A stretch of 64,000 bases of DNA from Rhodoblastus sp963736175 (GCA_963736175.1 CAVTNU010000005.1:260511-324510), one strand, 5' to 3'. Positions 1 to 8,937 are shown, numbered from the stretch's first letter. Made by a program: numbers and translations. The notes: a model not told the origin generated them from the letters alone.

Positions 1-710
1 GCCGCGCCTCGGCGCGCCGCATCACCGCCGTGCTTCCCTATTTCGGCTACGCCCGGCAAGATCGCAAACCGGGTCCGCGCACGCCCATCTCCGCCAAGCT
101 CGTGGCCAATCTGATCACCCGCGCCGGCGCCGACCGCGTGCTGACGGTTGATCTGCACGCCGGCCAGATTCAGGGCTTTTTCGACATTCCCGTCGACAAT
201 CTGTTCGCCGCTCCGGTGATGGTTCGCGACATCAAGGAAAAGCTCAACCTTTCCAATCTCATGGTCGTGTCGCCTGACGTCGGCGGCGTGGTGCGCGCAC
301 GCGCCTTGGCCAAGCGCATCGACGCGCCGTTGGCCATCGTCGACAAGCGCCGCGAACGCGCCGGCAAATCCGAAGTAATGAACATCATCGGCGACGTGAA
401 AGGCAAAAGCTGCATTCTTGTCGACGACATCGTCGATTCGGGCGGCACCTTGTGCAACGCGGCCGACGCCCTGCTGCAGAAAGGCGCGCTCGCCGTCTAC
501 GCCTATATCACCCACGGCGTATTGTCGGGCGGCGCGGTGGCGCGCATCGCCGCCTCGCGGCTGAAGGAGCTGGTCGTCACCGACACGATCGCGCCAACCG
601 AAGCAGTGCGCGTCGCCAATAATATCCGCGTGATCTCCATCGCCCCCCTGATCGGCGAGGCGATCGCCCGCACCGCCAAGGAAGAAAGCGTCTCCAGCCT
701 GTTCGATTGA
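1..710 (+). CDS. prs: Ribose-phosphate pyrophosphokinase (3' part)
   Basis: Makes PRPP from ribose 5-phosphate and ATP for nucleotide, histidine and tryptophan synthesis in the cytosol. The reading frame is already open at the window edge (first full codon at 3), so the gene starts upstream; a GTG at 30 is internal. About 235 of the usual ~310 residues are present. Visible family features are the ATP-loop region PYFGYARQDRK, the VDLHAGQIQGFFD segment, and the PRPP-binding loop ILVDDIVDSGGTL. It ends 12 bases before the convergent deacetylase gene. The assignment is secure; only the N-terminus is missing. Confidence 0.95.
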   Translation, partial: RASARRITAVLPYFGYARQDRKPGPRTPISAKLVANLITRAGADRVLTVDLHAGQIQGFFDIPVDNLFAAPVMVRDIKEKLNLSNLMVVSPDVGGVVRARALAKRIDAPLAIVDKRRERAGKSEVMNIIGDVKGKSCILVDDIVDSGGTLCNAADALLQKGALAVYAYITHGVLSGGAVARIAASRLKELVVTDTIAPTEAVRVANNIRVISIAPLIGEAIARTAKEESVSSLFD

Positions 711-722
711 CGCGGAAAGCCG

Positions 723-1706
723 TCAGCGCGACGGCGCCGACGAGCGCAGGGAAAGGTCGGAATAATTGCGGACCTGCGGCTTGCCGTCCTTGGCGACCAA
801 ATCGGCCAGCATAACCACGTCGCCTTGCCCGTTCCGCGCCAGATCGAGATTGATCGGCGCGGCTGTGGGTATGCGCGCCACAGCCAGTCGCATCCTGTTG
901 CTGGACAGCGGCGGCAAGCTCGCAAGTGCGGTCTGCGCGTCGCCTTTTTCCGGCACGATATGGACGATGCTGAAGCCGCGCGCTTTCAATTCGGTCAGAA
1001 GGCGCGGCAGCATGGCGAGCGTGCGCGCGTGAATATCGTGCAGAAGCAGGATGCCGCCGCGCCGAGCCTCAAGCCGCGACAATGTCCGGCGCAGGACTTC
1101 GTCAGAGGAAATCCGCGTCCAGTCGTCGCCGACGACGTCGACGGAAAATGGAACCATGCCATGAGCGTCAAGAAAATGGTCAAGCCGCGCCGTCCGGCCA
1201 AAGCCCGGAAAGCGGAAAAAGGGTGAAAGTTCGGGGGACTGGGGACCAACGGCCTTGGCGGCGGCCAGAAGGCCGCCGACGATCTGATCCTCCGCGCCCT
1301 GCCTGATCACGTTCAAATAACGATGCGACCAGGTGTGGGTGCCGATCGTGTGATGTTCGGTCGCGATTTGCTGCAACAACCAGGGCGCGCGCGCCACCAT
1401 TTCGCCGACGACAAAAAAAGTCGCCTGGACGCATTCCTTGCGCAGCGCCGCCAGAACGCCAGGCGTGCGTCTGATCGAGGGCCCGTCGTCGAAAGTAAGA
1501 ACCACTTCCTTGGGCGCGAGTTCGAGCGTCTTGTCGTAACTGAGGGTTCCAATCCCACCCTCGTCGACCGGAACCGAGATCGTCCGAGCGACGCCCAAAA
1601 CATCGGCGGCCGTCCCGCAATCAGCGGCCAACGCAAGCGAGGTCATCCAGCAAAGATGAAAAACCAAAAGGCCGATGAAACGCACTTTGCCCGCCCCACT
1701 CAACAA
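723..1706 (-). CDS. Secreted polysaccharide deacetylase (NodB fold)
   Basis: Probable carbohydrate esterase family 4 enzyme that removes acetyl groups from a cell-surface or peptidoglycan polysaccharide in the periplasm. The 327-residue product has an N-terminal signal peptide (hydrophobic core around residues 10-26, Ala-Leu-Ala before residue 28). The NodB motifs are in order: TFDDGP (71-76), HTWSH (124-128), RFPGFG (165-170) and LLHDIH (221-226), so the Asp-His-His metal site looks complete. It is convergent with prs and stands alone. The substrate cannot be told from sequence. Confidence 0.85.
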   Translation of the reverse strand: MLSGAGKVRFIGLLVFHLCWMTSLALAADCGTAADVLGVARTISVPVDEGGIGTLSYDKTLELAPKEVVLTFDDGPSIRRTPGVLAALRKECVQATFFVVGEMVARAPWLLQQIATEHHTIGTHTWSHRYLNVIRQGAEDQIVGGLLAAAKAVGPQSPELSPFFRFPGFGRTARLDHFLDAHGMVPFSVDVVGDDWTRISSDEVLRRTLSRLEARRGGILLLHDIHARTLAMLPRLLTELKARGFSIVHIVPEKGDAQTALASLPPLSSNRMRLAVARIPTAAPINLDLARNGQGDVVMLADLVAKDGKPQVRNYSDLSLRSSAPSR

Positions 1707-1835
1707 ACAGCACGCCGATTAGACATTGAAAACACTAAAATAACTTTTACGCAATCGTTAAGCATTGGTAACTTTAACGGGCGCCGCCGGATGCGGCGTC
1801 CGCCTGTCTTATTGATTTCCCCGACCGCGAGACGG

Positions 1836-3041
1836 TCACACGGCCTCGAACGCCATGGCGATGCCCTGACCGACGCCGATGCACATGGTCGCCAACGCGC
1901 GTTTGCCGCCTCGCTGCTGCAACTCCATCGCCGCGCTCAGCGCCAGACGCGCGCCCGACATGCCCAGCGGATGGCCGATGGCGATCGCCCCGCCGTTGGG
2001 ATTTACATGGTCGCTGTCGTCGGGCAGACCAAGCCCGCGCAAACAGGCAAGCGCCTGCGCGGCGAAGGCTTCGTTGAGTTCGACGATGTCGAAATCGCCG
2101 ATCTTCAATCCGTTGCGCTGCATCAACCGCTGCGTCGCCGGAACCGGGCCGTAGCCCATGATGCGCGGGGCGACGCCCGCCGTCGCCAGTCCGACGATGC
2201 GCGCCAACGGCTTCAAGCCGTATTTTTCGACGCCGCGCTTTGACGCGACAAGCACGGCGGCGGCGCCGTCATTGACGCCCGAGGCGTTGCCGGCGGTGAC
2301 CGTGCCGCCCGATTTGCGGAAGGGAGTCGGTAGGCTGGCGAGCTTCTCCAGCGTCGTCTGGCGCGGATGCTCGTCCTTGGCGACCAGCGTCACATTGCCT
2401 TTGCGATCCTTGATTTCGACCGGAGCGATCTCGCGCGCCAGACGGCCGTTGGCCTGCGCCGCGGCGGCGCGCGATTGGCTGCGCAAGGCGAAAGCGTCCT
2501 GGTCGGCGCGCGAAATGGCGAAATCCTGCGCGACGTTTTCCGCCGTCTCCGGCATCGAGTCCACGCCATATTGCGCCTTCATCGCCGGATTGACGAAGCG
2601 CCAGCCGATCGTCGTGTCGAAAATCTCCGCCTGACGCGAAAACGCCTCGGTCGCCTTACCCATGACGAAAGGCGCGCGCGACATCGACTCGACGCCGCCG
2701 GCGAGAACCACATCGACCTCGCCGGCGCGGATGGCGCGAGCGGCGACGCCGATGGCGTCAAGACCGGAGCCGCACAGGCGATTGATCGTCGCGGCCGGGA
2801 CTTCCTGCGGCAGGCCGGCGAGCAGGACCGCCATGCGCGCGACATTGCGATTGTCTTCCCCCGCCTGATTGGCGCAGCCCATATAGACTTCCTCGATGGC
2901 CGCCGGCGCGAGCCCGGGCGCTTTGGCGAGCGCGGCCTTGATCGCATGGGCGAGCAGATCGTCAGGTCGAACGCCGGAGAGCGCGCCGCCATAACGGCCA
3001 ACCGGCGTGCGCGCGCCTTCGCAAAGAAAAGCTTCGAACAT
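1836..3041 (-). CDS. pcaF: Acetyl-CoA acyltransferase (thiolase), beta-ketoadipyl-CoA thiolase type
   Basis: Thiolytic cleavage of a 3-oxoacyl-CoA to acetyl-CoA and a shortened acyl-CoA. The 401-residue length is right for the family. The acylated cysteine lies in NRLCGSG (about residue 90), the catalytic His in GGAIAIGHPLG, and the second Cys in TMCIGVGQG near the C-terminus. The segments RYGGALSGVRPDDL and GCANQAGEDNRNVARMA resemble 3-oxoadipyl-CoA thiolases (PcaF/PaaJ) more than fatty-acid thiolases. No other pca or paa gene is near, so the exact substrate is inferred. A MaoC-family gene lies just upstream on the same strand, which suggests a two-gene acyl-CoA operon. Confidence 0.8.
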   Translation of the reverse strand: MFEAFLCEGARTPVGRYGGALSGVRPDDLLAHAIKAALAKAPGLAPAAIEEVYMGCANQAGEDNRNVARMAVLLAGLPQEVPAATINRLCGSGLDAIGVAARAIRAGEVDVVLAGGVESMSRAPFVMGKATEAFSRQAEIFDTTIGWRFVNPAMKAQYGVDSMPETAENVAQDFAISRADQDAFALRSQSRAAAAQANGRLAREIAPVEIKDRKGNVTLVAKDEHPRQTTLEKLASLPTPFRKSGGTVTAGNASGVNDGAAAVLVASKRGVEKYGLKPLARIVGLATAGVAPRIMGYGPVPATQRLMQRNGLKIGDFDIVELNEAFAAQALACLRGLGLPDDSDHVNPNGGAIAIGHPLGMSGARLALSAAMELQQRGGKRALATMCIGVGQGIAMAFEAV

Positions 3042-3062
3042 AGGCGTTTCCTTCCCCGTTTT

Positions 3063-3539
3063 TTATTTGGGCCGCGCCGCCAGTAAATTCATCGCCCGCA
3101 GCGAGCAGACGATTTCTTCGTGCTGATTGATCGCCTCCAGTTGCGAGACGACCATGCCGCGATCCGGTTTTGAGCGCGACAATCTCGTCTCGACAACGGA
3201 CACGCGTAAACGCAGCGCATCGCCCGGCCGCACCGGACGAAGCCAGCGCACTTCATCGACGCCGGGCGAGGCGCGGCTTGCGACATCGGATAGATAATGT
3301 CCGACAAAAAGCCGCATCATCAGGCCGATCGTCTGCCAGCCGCTGGCGATCAGCCCGTTAAACGGTCCGGCCGCGGCGGCGACGGGATCGGTATGGATGG
3401 TCTGAGGATCGTAGGCGCGGGCGAAGGCGAGAATTTCCGCCTCGTCAATGCCGATCGGGCCATATTCGTAAACCGAACCCGCAGTATAATCTTCAAAATA
3501 GCGATCTTCGATCGGCGTCGTGAAGGTCGAAAGACTCAA
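3063..3539 (-). CDS. MaoC-family (R)-specific enoyl-CoA hydratase
   Basis: Hot-dog-fold hydratase acting on acyl-CoA thioesters; 158 residues. The open frame runs further 5', but the upstream part (to 3779) is an out-of-frame shadow of metW. I choose the TTG at 3539, which has an AGGGAG Shine-Dalgarno sequence just upstream and is followed by the MaoC start EDRYFEDYTAG. The FARAYDPQTIHTDP segment carries the expected Asp/His hydratase dyad, and VRWLRPVRPGD is a typical MaoC strand. It is followed by the thiolase gene 21 bases downstream, consistent with consecutive beta-oxidation-like steps. Confidence 0.8.
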   Translation of the reverse strand: MSLSTFTTPIEDRYFEDYTAGSVYEYGPIGIDEAEILAFARAYDPQTIHTDPVAAAAGPFNGLIASGWQTIGLMMRLFVGHYLSDVASRASPGVDEVRWLRPVRPGDALRLRVSVVETRLSRSKPDRGMVVSQLEAINQHEEIVCSLRAMNLLAARPK

Positions 3540-3588
3540 GCTTGGCTCCCTGATCCGTTTTGTCCCGCCGGCCGCCTTGGCCCGCCAA

Positions 3589-4236
3589 TTATTTAGCCGA
3601 CCGCTCCAGCAGAAACAGCGCCTGTTCGCCGAACAGGTTCCACACCCACCAGGGAACATTGACGCGCATCGGCGCGCCCGTGCGATCCATCGCCACGGCG
3701 CGCATAATACGCGCATCGCAGGCCCCGACCAGAGCGACGAAATCGCGGATCGAGCACAGATGGATGTTGGGCGTCTCATACCAGGCGTAGGAGAGATTTT
3801 CGGTGACGGGCATGCGACCGAACGCCGCCAGTTGCCAACGCACCCGCCAATGGCCGAAATTGGGAAAGGAGACGATCGCGCGAGCGCCGATCCGCAGCAT
3901 CTGTTCGAGCACGCGCCGCGGGTTGCGCGTGGCCTGCAGGGTCTGCGACAAGATCACGTAATCGAAGGAATTGTCGGGATAATCGGCAAGGTCGATATCG
4001 GCGTCGCCCTGAATGACCGACAGGCCCCTAGCGACGCAACTATTGACGCCGTGCTGGGACAATTCGACGCCGCGCGCGTCCGCGCCTTTGCGTTCGGTGA
4101 GCAATTGCAGCAGCGCGCCGTCGCCGCAGCCAACGTCGAGCACGCGGGCGTTTGGCGCCACCATATCGGCGACGAGCAGCAGATCAATGCGCGTCGTCGC
4201 CGTTTGCGGGCGTTCGTTTGTTTCGATCTCGCTCAT
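3589..4236 (-). CDS. metW: Methionine biosynthesis protein MetW
   Basis: Class I SAM-methyltransferase-fold protein of 215 residues that accompanies MetX and is needed for full homoserine acetyltransferase function in several proteobacteria. The SAM-binding motif I is VLDVGCGDGALL (about 33-44). The segments YVILSQTLQATRNPRRVLEQ, SFPNFGHW and YEWYETPN-like YAWYETPNIHLCS are characteristic of MetW rather than generic methyltransferases. Its ATG overlaps the metX stop by four bases (ATGA), so the two genes are translationally coupled with metX first. Confidence 0.92.
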   Translation of the reverse strand: MSEIETNERPQTATTRIDLLLVADMVAPNARVLDVGCGDGALLQLLTERKGADARGVELSQHGVNSCVARGLSVIQGDADIDLADYPDNSFDYVILSQTLQATRNPRRVLEQMLRIGARAIVSFPNFGHWRVRWQLAAFGRMPVTENLSYAWYETPNIHLCSIRDFVALVGACDARIMRAVAMDRTGAPMRVNVPWWVWNLFGEQALFLLERSAK

Positions 4237-5426
4237 GTCCGCGCCGCCCCAACGACCGGAAGGCCGCGCGCCCTAGCCGCCCCGTTCAGAAAGCCGCGCG
4301 TGGTGGCGATGAAGTCGGGCTCCTCGAGCAGAAAAGCGTCATGGCCCTTGTCGGTTTCGATTTCGACGAAGGAGACAGAAGCGCCGCCGGCGTTGAGCGC
4401 GTGCACGATGGCGCGCGATTCCGCCGTCGTATAGAGCCAGTCGGAGGTGAAGGAGACGACGCAAAAGCGCGTCCTCGAATCCTTGAAGGCCAGCGCCAGC
4501 GAGCCGCCGTAGTCTTCGGCCAGATCGAAATAGTCGCAGGCCCGGGTAACGTAGAGATAGGAATTGGCGTCAAACCGATCGACAAATGTCGAACCTTGAT
4601 AGCGCAGATAATTTTCAACCTGAAAATCGGCGTCGAAGGAAAAGGTCGGGCGCGCCCGATCCTGCAATTTACGACCGAACTTGCGTTGCAGCGCTTCGTC
4701 GGAAAGGTAGGTGATATGGGCGGCCATGCGGGCCACCGCCAATCCTTTTTGCGGACGCACCCCTTCCTCGAAATAACGCCCGGCGCGCCAGTCGGGGTCC
4801 GCCATGATCGCCTGGCGGCCGACTTCGTGAAAGGCGATGTTCTGCGAGGAATGGCGCGCAGCGGTGGCGATCGGCAAGGCGGCGAAAACCCTTTCTGGGT
4901 AAAGCGCCGCCCATTGCAGAGCCTGCATGCCGCCCATCGAGCCGCCGGCGACGCAAAACAGACTATCGATGCCGAGCCCGTCGATCAGCATGGCCTGCGC
5001 CTTGACCATGTCCTTGATCGTGACGATAGGCAGGCCGAGCCCGTAAGGCTTGCCGGTGGCGGGATCGATCGACGCCGGCCCAGTCGTTCCCATGCAACCG
5101 CCAAGGACATTGCTGCAAATGACGAAGTAATGATCCGTGTCGATCGGCCTGCCTGGCCCGACCAGGGCCGACCACCAGCCCGGCTTGTCGGTCAAGGGAT
5201 GAATGTTGGCGACATGCTGATCGCCGGTCAGCGCATGACAGATCAGGATGGCGTTCGATTTGTCGGCGTTTAATTCGCCATAGGTCTGATAGGCGATGGA
5301 AAAAGGCGCGAGCGAAACGCCCGCCGCCATCGCCAGAGGCTGATCCGGGCCGAAATGCGCGATCAAACTGTCGGGTCGTTCGGCCTGACTGTTCGCATTG
5401 TTGGATGAAGAAAAAACGTCGGACAC
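4233..5426 (-). CDS. metX: Homoserine O-acetyltransferase
   Basis: Acetylates L-homoserine with acetyl-CoA, the first committed step toward methionine by direct sulfhydrylation. It is a 397-residue alpha/beta-hydrolase; the nucleophile Ser sits in GGSMGGMQALQWA and the catalytic His in DKGHDAFLLEEP, with a full-length lid between. The start is GTG at 5426. It heads a metX-metW operon that is divergent from a chorismate mutase gene. Its leader contains two hairpins that could be regulatory. Some family members use succinyl-CoA; the acyl donor was not tested. Confidence 0.92.
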   Translation of the reverse strand: MSDVFSSSNNANSQAERPDSLIAHFGPDQPLAMAAGVSLAPFSIAYQTYGELNADKSNAILICHALTGDQHVANIHPLTDKPGWWSALVGPGRPIDTDHYFVICSNVLGGCMGTTGPASIDPATGKPYGLGLPIVTIKDMVKAQAMLIDGLGIDSLFCVAGGSMGGMQALQWAALYPERVFAALPIATAARHSSQNIAFHEVGRQAIMADPDWRAGRYFEEGVRPQKGLAVARMAAHITYLSDEALQRKFGRKLQDRARPTFSFDADFQVENYLRYQGSTFVDRFDANSYLYVTRACDYFDLAEDYGGSLALAFKDSRTRFCVVSFTSDWLYTTAESRAIVHALNAGGASVSFVEIETDKGHDAFLLEEPDFIATTRGFLNGAARARGLPVVGAART

Positions 5427-5436
5427 GGCCTCGCCT

Positions 5437-5452
5437 GTTCGATTTGCCGAAC
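5437..5452 (-). promoter_or_regulatory. Small hairpin just upstream of metX start
   Basis: A perfect 5-bp inverted repeat (GTTCG/CGAAC) around a six-base loop lies 11 bases before the metX GTG start, in the likely translation-initiation region. It could influence ribosome access. No function is demonstrated by sequence alone. Confidence 0.3.
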
Positions 5453-5473
5453 GGAATGTTTTTTATTTAGGAG

Positions 5474-5503
5474 CGAGCCCGGGAGCAAGTCAAGCCGGGC
5501 TCG
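5474..5503 (-). promoter_or_regulatory. 9-bp hairpin in metX 5' leader (regulatory candidate)
   Basis: A 9-bp GC-rich stem (CGAGCCCGG/CCGGGCTCG) with a 12-base loop lies about 50 bases upstream of metX on its strand, followed by an A-rich stretch rather than a T-tract, so it is not a typical terminator for transcription toward metX. Alphaproteobacterial metX/metA leaders often carry SAM-II-type riboswitches. The A-rich 3' flank is reminiscent, but the conserved loop sequence and pseudoknot partner are not recognisable here, so it is left as an unidentified element. Confidence 0.35.
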
Positions 5504-5579
5504 GCCTGCGCTTTGCCAGACGCGCGGCGTCAGAATAGAACAGGCGAACGTTTACAAAAAGACCAAGGACGTTGGACAC

Positions 5580-6443
5580 ATGAGCGAGCCCGCGCGCACT
5601 GAAAACCTGGCCGATCTGCGCGTCGAGATCGACCGCATCGACGCGGACATGCATGCGTTGCTGATGGCGCGCGGCGAGATCATCGACCGATTGATCGCCG
5701 TCAAGGCGCGCCAGGGCGGCGGATCGGCGTTCCGCCCGGCCCGCGAGGCCAAGATGATGCGCGTTATCGCCGAGCGTCACAAAGGCCTGCTGCCGCTCGA
5801 TACGGTCGAAGGCATCTGGCGCATCATCATTTCCACCTTCACGTACATGCAAGCCAATTACGCGGTTCACGCCGACGATTCCGGCGGCGACGCCAACATG
5901 CGCGACAGCGTGCGGTTTCATTTCGGCTTCACCGTTCCTTATGTGGCCCATCACACGCCGTCCGGCGTGATCGCGGCCGTCGCCCAGTCGGGCGGGAACG
6001 GCGGCGGCGGCGATCTCGGCATGGTGAGGGCGACCGGCCTCGTCGCCGACGGCGCCTGGTGGAAAGCGCTGGCGGGCGAGCAGGCGCCGAAAATCATCGC
6101 CCGCCTGCCCTTCGTCGAGCGGCCAGACCACCCGGCCGGCCTGCCGGTCTTCATCATTTCCCATCCGCTCAACGAAGCCGCCGCGCGCGACGTGGCGATC
6201 TACGCGCTTGAGCTGGAGCGCTGGAGCGAGGCCCTGCCCGCCGCCATCGGCGCTTTGGGCGGCGAAATCCTCGGCTCCGCCCCCTCGTTCGACGGCTTAT
6301 CGATTCTGCTCGCGGCGCCCGGCGGGTTTGAGCCGGCGAAGTTCGAAGCGGCGATCGCCGCCGCGACGACGGCGCGAGGCAAACTCTCGCAAGTCGGCAG
6401 TCACGCCGCGCGTTTCCGCCTCGGCGTCGGCAAAAGCGCCTAA
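5580..6443 (+). CDS. Chorismate mutase (AroQ-type) with C-terminal extension
   Basis: Converts chorismate to prephenate for phenylalanine and tyrosine synthesis. Residues ~10-90 form the all-helical AroQ domain: LRVEIDRIDADMHALLMARG, an IAVKARQ segment with the conserved Lys, AFRPAREAKMMRVIAERH and VEGIWRIIIS. The remaining ~190 residues form an alphaproteobacterial extension of unclear role with no obvious ACT domain or prephenate dehydratase motif. The ATG at 5580 is divergent from metX. Pairing of this gene with metX/metW, and often hisC and tyrC, is common in Rhizobiales; hisC and tyrC are absent here. Confidence 0.8.
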   Translation: MSEPARTENLADLRVEIDRIDADMHALLMARGEIIDRLIAVKARQGGGSAFRPAREAKMMRVIAERHKGLLPLDTVEGIWRIIISTFTYMQANYAVHADDSGGDANMRDSVRFHFGFTVPYVAHHTPSGVIAAVAQSGGNGGGGDLGMVRATGLVADGAWWKALAGEQAPKIIARLPFVERPDHPAGLPVFIISHPLNEAAARDVAIYALELERWSEALPAAIGALGGEILGSAPSFDGLSILLAAPGGFEPAKFEAAIAAATTARGKLSQVGSHAARFRLGVGKSA

Positions 6444-6447
6444 CCTC

Positions 6448-7506
6448 TTAATAAAGCGGCGGACAGATCAAGGGCATGGGAAATTGCCCGATCAGCAGAT
6501 GGCCCGCGTCGCAGGAAAGCGTGAAGGAAAGCTGATCGGCGTTCCCCCTGGCGGCCGCGCCGCCGCCGAGCAAGGCCCCGAGCAGCCCCTTGTTGCGGAG
6601 CAGGCCGACCGGCGCCCCAAGACGCGCCAGCATCGGGTCGGCGCCGGACGCGCTCAACGCCACCCGGCCCGATGGGCGATGGTTGGCGTCGAGCCGCATC
6701 GCGCCGTTGCCGCGCAGGACAAATTGGCCGTTGGAGACATCGAACGAGGATATCGCCAGCGCGCCGCCGGCCTGACGCCAGCTTTCGACGAATTGCGGAA
6801 AATCCCGCGCGCCGGCAAGATCGACCTTACTGGCGCGGGCGGCGAAGGCGATCCGCAACAGCTTGTCGCTTTGCAACAGATCGTCGAACGCCGGCGCGCG
6901 CAAGCCGTCGATCCGCGCCTCGATTTCGCCATCCGGAACGCCGCCGCCGTCGGGCGCGACAAGCCTCATCTTGGCCTCGACGTTCGCCGCCGCGATCTGT
7001 TGATCGGCGCCGCTCGCGCTGACGACAAGATCGCGGATCGACAGATCGCCGCGATCCCTTTGCGCCAGCACGCCATGCAGGTTGGCGCGCAAGTCGCTCC
7101 AATCGACCGATACGCCGCTGGCCGCGCCCATCCCCGGCCCCGTCAGGGTCAACGGCCGGGCGAGGGTCAGGACAAGATCGTCCGGCGCCAATACGCTGGC
7201 CTCGGCCGATGCGCCGGCGGCGCTCGCCGCGATCTCGTCCTCGCCCGCCAGGCCGGATCCGCGAACCGAAAGATGGGCGCAATGGGCGACGATGGCGAAG
7301 GGAAAACCGTCGATCTTGCGATCGGCGCAGGACCATTGTCGGCCGAAGCCGGTTTCGCGCGCGGCGAGCAGGTCCAGTTCGCGCTCGACCCGACCCGCGG
7401 CGTAGGACCACAGGCCGCTCCAACCGACGCCTAGGACGACGAGCAGCGCGGCAAGGCCGGCGTAAAGACGGATCGAGGACTTGAACGGGGACGAATCGAA
7501 CGGCAT
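6448..7506 (-). CDS. DUF2125 domain-containing membrane-anchored protein
   Basis: A 352-residue protein of unknown function, usual in Rhizobiales. The start is set at the ATG at 7506; the open frame extends to 7932 but that part lies over the divergent methyltransferase gene. Residues ~12-32 form an N-terminal transmembrane or uncleaved signal segment (LYAGLAALLVVLGVGWSGLW). The rest is a predicted periplasmic beta-rich domain with repeated low-complexity Ala/Gly/Asp segments, and its C-terminus contains a single Cys before LICPPLY. It ends four bases from the convergent chorismate mutase gene. The family name is recalled from the conserved WSGLWSYAAGRVERELD-type start, and the role is unknown. 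Confidence 0.65.
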   Translation of the reverse strand: MPFDSSPFKSSIRLYAGLAALLVVLGVGWSGLWSYAAGRVERELDLLAARETGFGRQWSCADRKIDGFPFAIVAHCAHLSVRGSGLAGEDEIAASAAGASAEASVLAPDDLVLTLARPLTLTGPGMGAASGVSVDWSDLRANLHGVLAQRDRGDLSIRDLVVSASGADQQIAAANVEAKMRLVAPDGGGVPDGEIEARIDGLRAPAFDDLLQSDKLLRIAFAARASKVDLAGARDFPQFVESWRQAGGALAISSFDVSNGQFVLRGNGAMRLDANHRPSGRVALSASGADPMLARLGAPVGLLRNKGLLGALLGGGAAARGNADQLSFTLSCDAGHLLIGQFPMPLICPPLY

Positions 7507-7602
7507 GCGGCATTCTACGCCAATTGCTACGCCAATTGGCTCCCCGCGCTTCGATATGCGACAAGCGCAAAGGTTCGCCAAGCCAGACACCCAGGACAAT
7601 AC

Positions 7603-8259
7603 GTGCCGCCTATCGCCGACCGCGCCGGTTTCATCCTCGCCCACACCCGCGTTCTGCCGGTTCCGCACGCCCCGGAAATCGTCTTGCATCTTGCTGACGA
7701 GGCCACCGCGCTTTGGCAAAAGACGGAGGAAGAGCTGGGCGAGTTGGGTCTGCCGCCGCCGTTCTGGGCCTTCGCCTGGGCCGGAGGTCAGGCCTTGGCC
7801 CGTTACGTTCTCGATAACCGCGCGCTTGTCGCCGGCAAAAAGACCCTCGATTTCGCCTCCGGCTCGGGCCTCGTCGCCATCGCCGCCGCGCTGGCCGGCG
7901 CAGCGCCGGTCGAGGCCAGCGAGATCGATCAATTCGCGCTGTCCGCTATCGCGATCAACGCCAAGCTCAACGGCGTCGCGGTCGCCCCACGCGCAGGCGA
8001 CGTGATCGGGCGCGACGAAGGCTGGGACGTCGTCCTTGCCGGCGACGTCTCCTATGAACGCGACATGGCGGCGCGCGTCACCGATTGGCTCGAAGCGTTG
8101 GCGCGGCGCGGCGCGCTCGTGCTGATCGGCGATCCGGGCCGCGCCTATCTGGCGCGCCAGCGGCTCGAACCCATCGCCGATTATCAGGTGCCAACGACGC
8201 GCGAACTCGAAGACAACGAGATCAAACGCACGAAGGTCTGGCGATTCACGCGGACTTAG
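7603..8259 (+). CDS. Class I SAM methyltransferase, ETFB-lysine methyltransferase-like
   Basis: A 218-residue protein N-lysine methyltransferase of the METTL20 family. Alphaproteobacterial members methylate the beta subunit of electron transfer flavoprotein. Support comes from LPPPFWAFAWAGGQALARY upstream of the SAM motif TLDFASGSGLVAIAAA, the acidic ribose-binding region ASEIDQFA, and the post-I segment LAGDVSYERDMA. GTG start at 7603. No etfAB genes are in view, so the substrate is inferred from family resemblance only; ribosomal protein L11 methyltransferase is the main alternative. Confidence 0.7.
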   Translation: MPPIADRAGFILAHTRVLPVPHAPEIVLHLADEATALWQKTEEELGELGLPPPFWAFAWAGGQALARYVLDNRALVAGKKTLDFASGSGLVAIAAALAGAAPVEASEIDQFALSAIAINAKLNGVAVAPRAGDVIGRDEGWDVVLAGDVSYERDMAARVTDWLEALARRGALVLIGDPGRAYLARQRLEPIADYQVPTTRELEDNEIKRTKVWRFTRT

Positions 8260-8340
8260 GCGCTCTTGCGCCTTCGCGCGTTGGATTCGGCCGCGAAAAC
8301 CGAGAACGCCCGAGGACGTACGAAAAAACGTCGCGTCAAG

Positions 8341-8937
8341 CTATCTGCGCGGCCCCACGCCCCAAGGCTCCGGCGTCAGCGCGACGATGCGCCGGTAGAA
8401 CAGGCTAAACCACTCGCTGTTCCCCGTTTCACCGCCCGCCAGCGGATCGTTGTTTTCGGCGAAGCCCGCGGCGATCTCCCGCCAGTCGTCGTCGCTCAGC
8501 GTCGTGATCGCCTTCGGCAGGACGAGCGTTTCCTCCTCGTCCAGATGCCTGTGATGAAAGGCGGCGTAGCTCGTCAGCCGCGCCTGGAATTCCTCCTTCG
8601 CGCCGGGAATCTCCGCTTCCCTGCGGCCAAGCCAGGTTTTTAGCGCGTTGAGAAAGGGGACGCCGTTTTCATGCTGGCGAGCCAGTTCGTCGAGAGTCGC
8701 CGCAAGCTCGGGGCAGCGCGCGCGCACGCGCGGAAACAAAATGGTCTCTTCCTTGGGATGATGCAGCCGCTCGGGAAACTCCTCGATGTAATAAATGATC
8801 GACCACGCCAGCTTGTAATCGAGCGTCAGGCTGCCCGTCGCCGCCTCGTCGACAATATGCTTGAACGCGTCGATCACCGCCGTCAGCGTTTGATGTTCGC
8901 GCCGGATGACGTGCAGTGCCTGTTGTTGTGGCGACAT
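8341..8937 (-). CDS. Hemerythrin HHE cation-binding domain protein
   Basis: A 198-residue helical protein likely to bind a non-haem di-iron centre, possibly for oxygen, NO or iron sensing or storage. The start at 8937 has a strong GGGAGGAAGC Shine-Dalgarno sequence, so the longer frame to 9015 is rejected. The metal ligands appear in order as RREHQTL, HHPKEETILFPRV, RQHENG and FHHRHLDEEETLVLP, as in HHE proteins. It lies downstream of the liv operon on the same strand, separated by 111 bases. Its physiological role is unknown. Confidence 0.85.
   Translation of the reverse strand: MSPQQQALHVIRREHQTLTAVIDAFKHIVDEAATGSLTLDYKLAWSIIYYIEEFPERLHHPKEETILFPRVRARCPELAATLDELARQHENGVPFLNALKTWLGRREAEIPGAKEEFQARLTSYAAFHHRHLDEEETLVLPKAITTLSDDDWREIAAGFAENNDPLAGGETGNSEWFSLFYRRIVALTPEPWGVGPRR

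Noticed and set aside
3540..3779. N-terminal extension of the MaoC protein
   Set aside because: The extra region overlaps metW out of frame, is Cys/Arg/Trp-rich and unlike any MaoC start; the TTG at 3539 has a proper ribosome binding site.
5427..5579. SAM-II riboswitch upstream of metX
   Set aside because: Suggested by gene context, but the conserved loop and pseudoknot sequences could not be identified; kept only as an unassigned hairpin.
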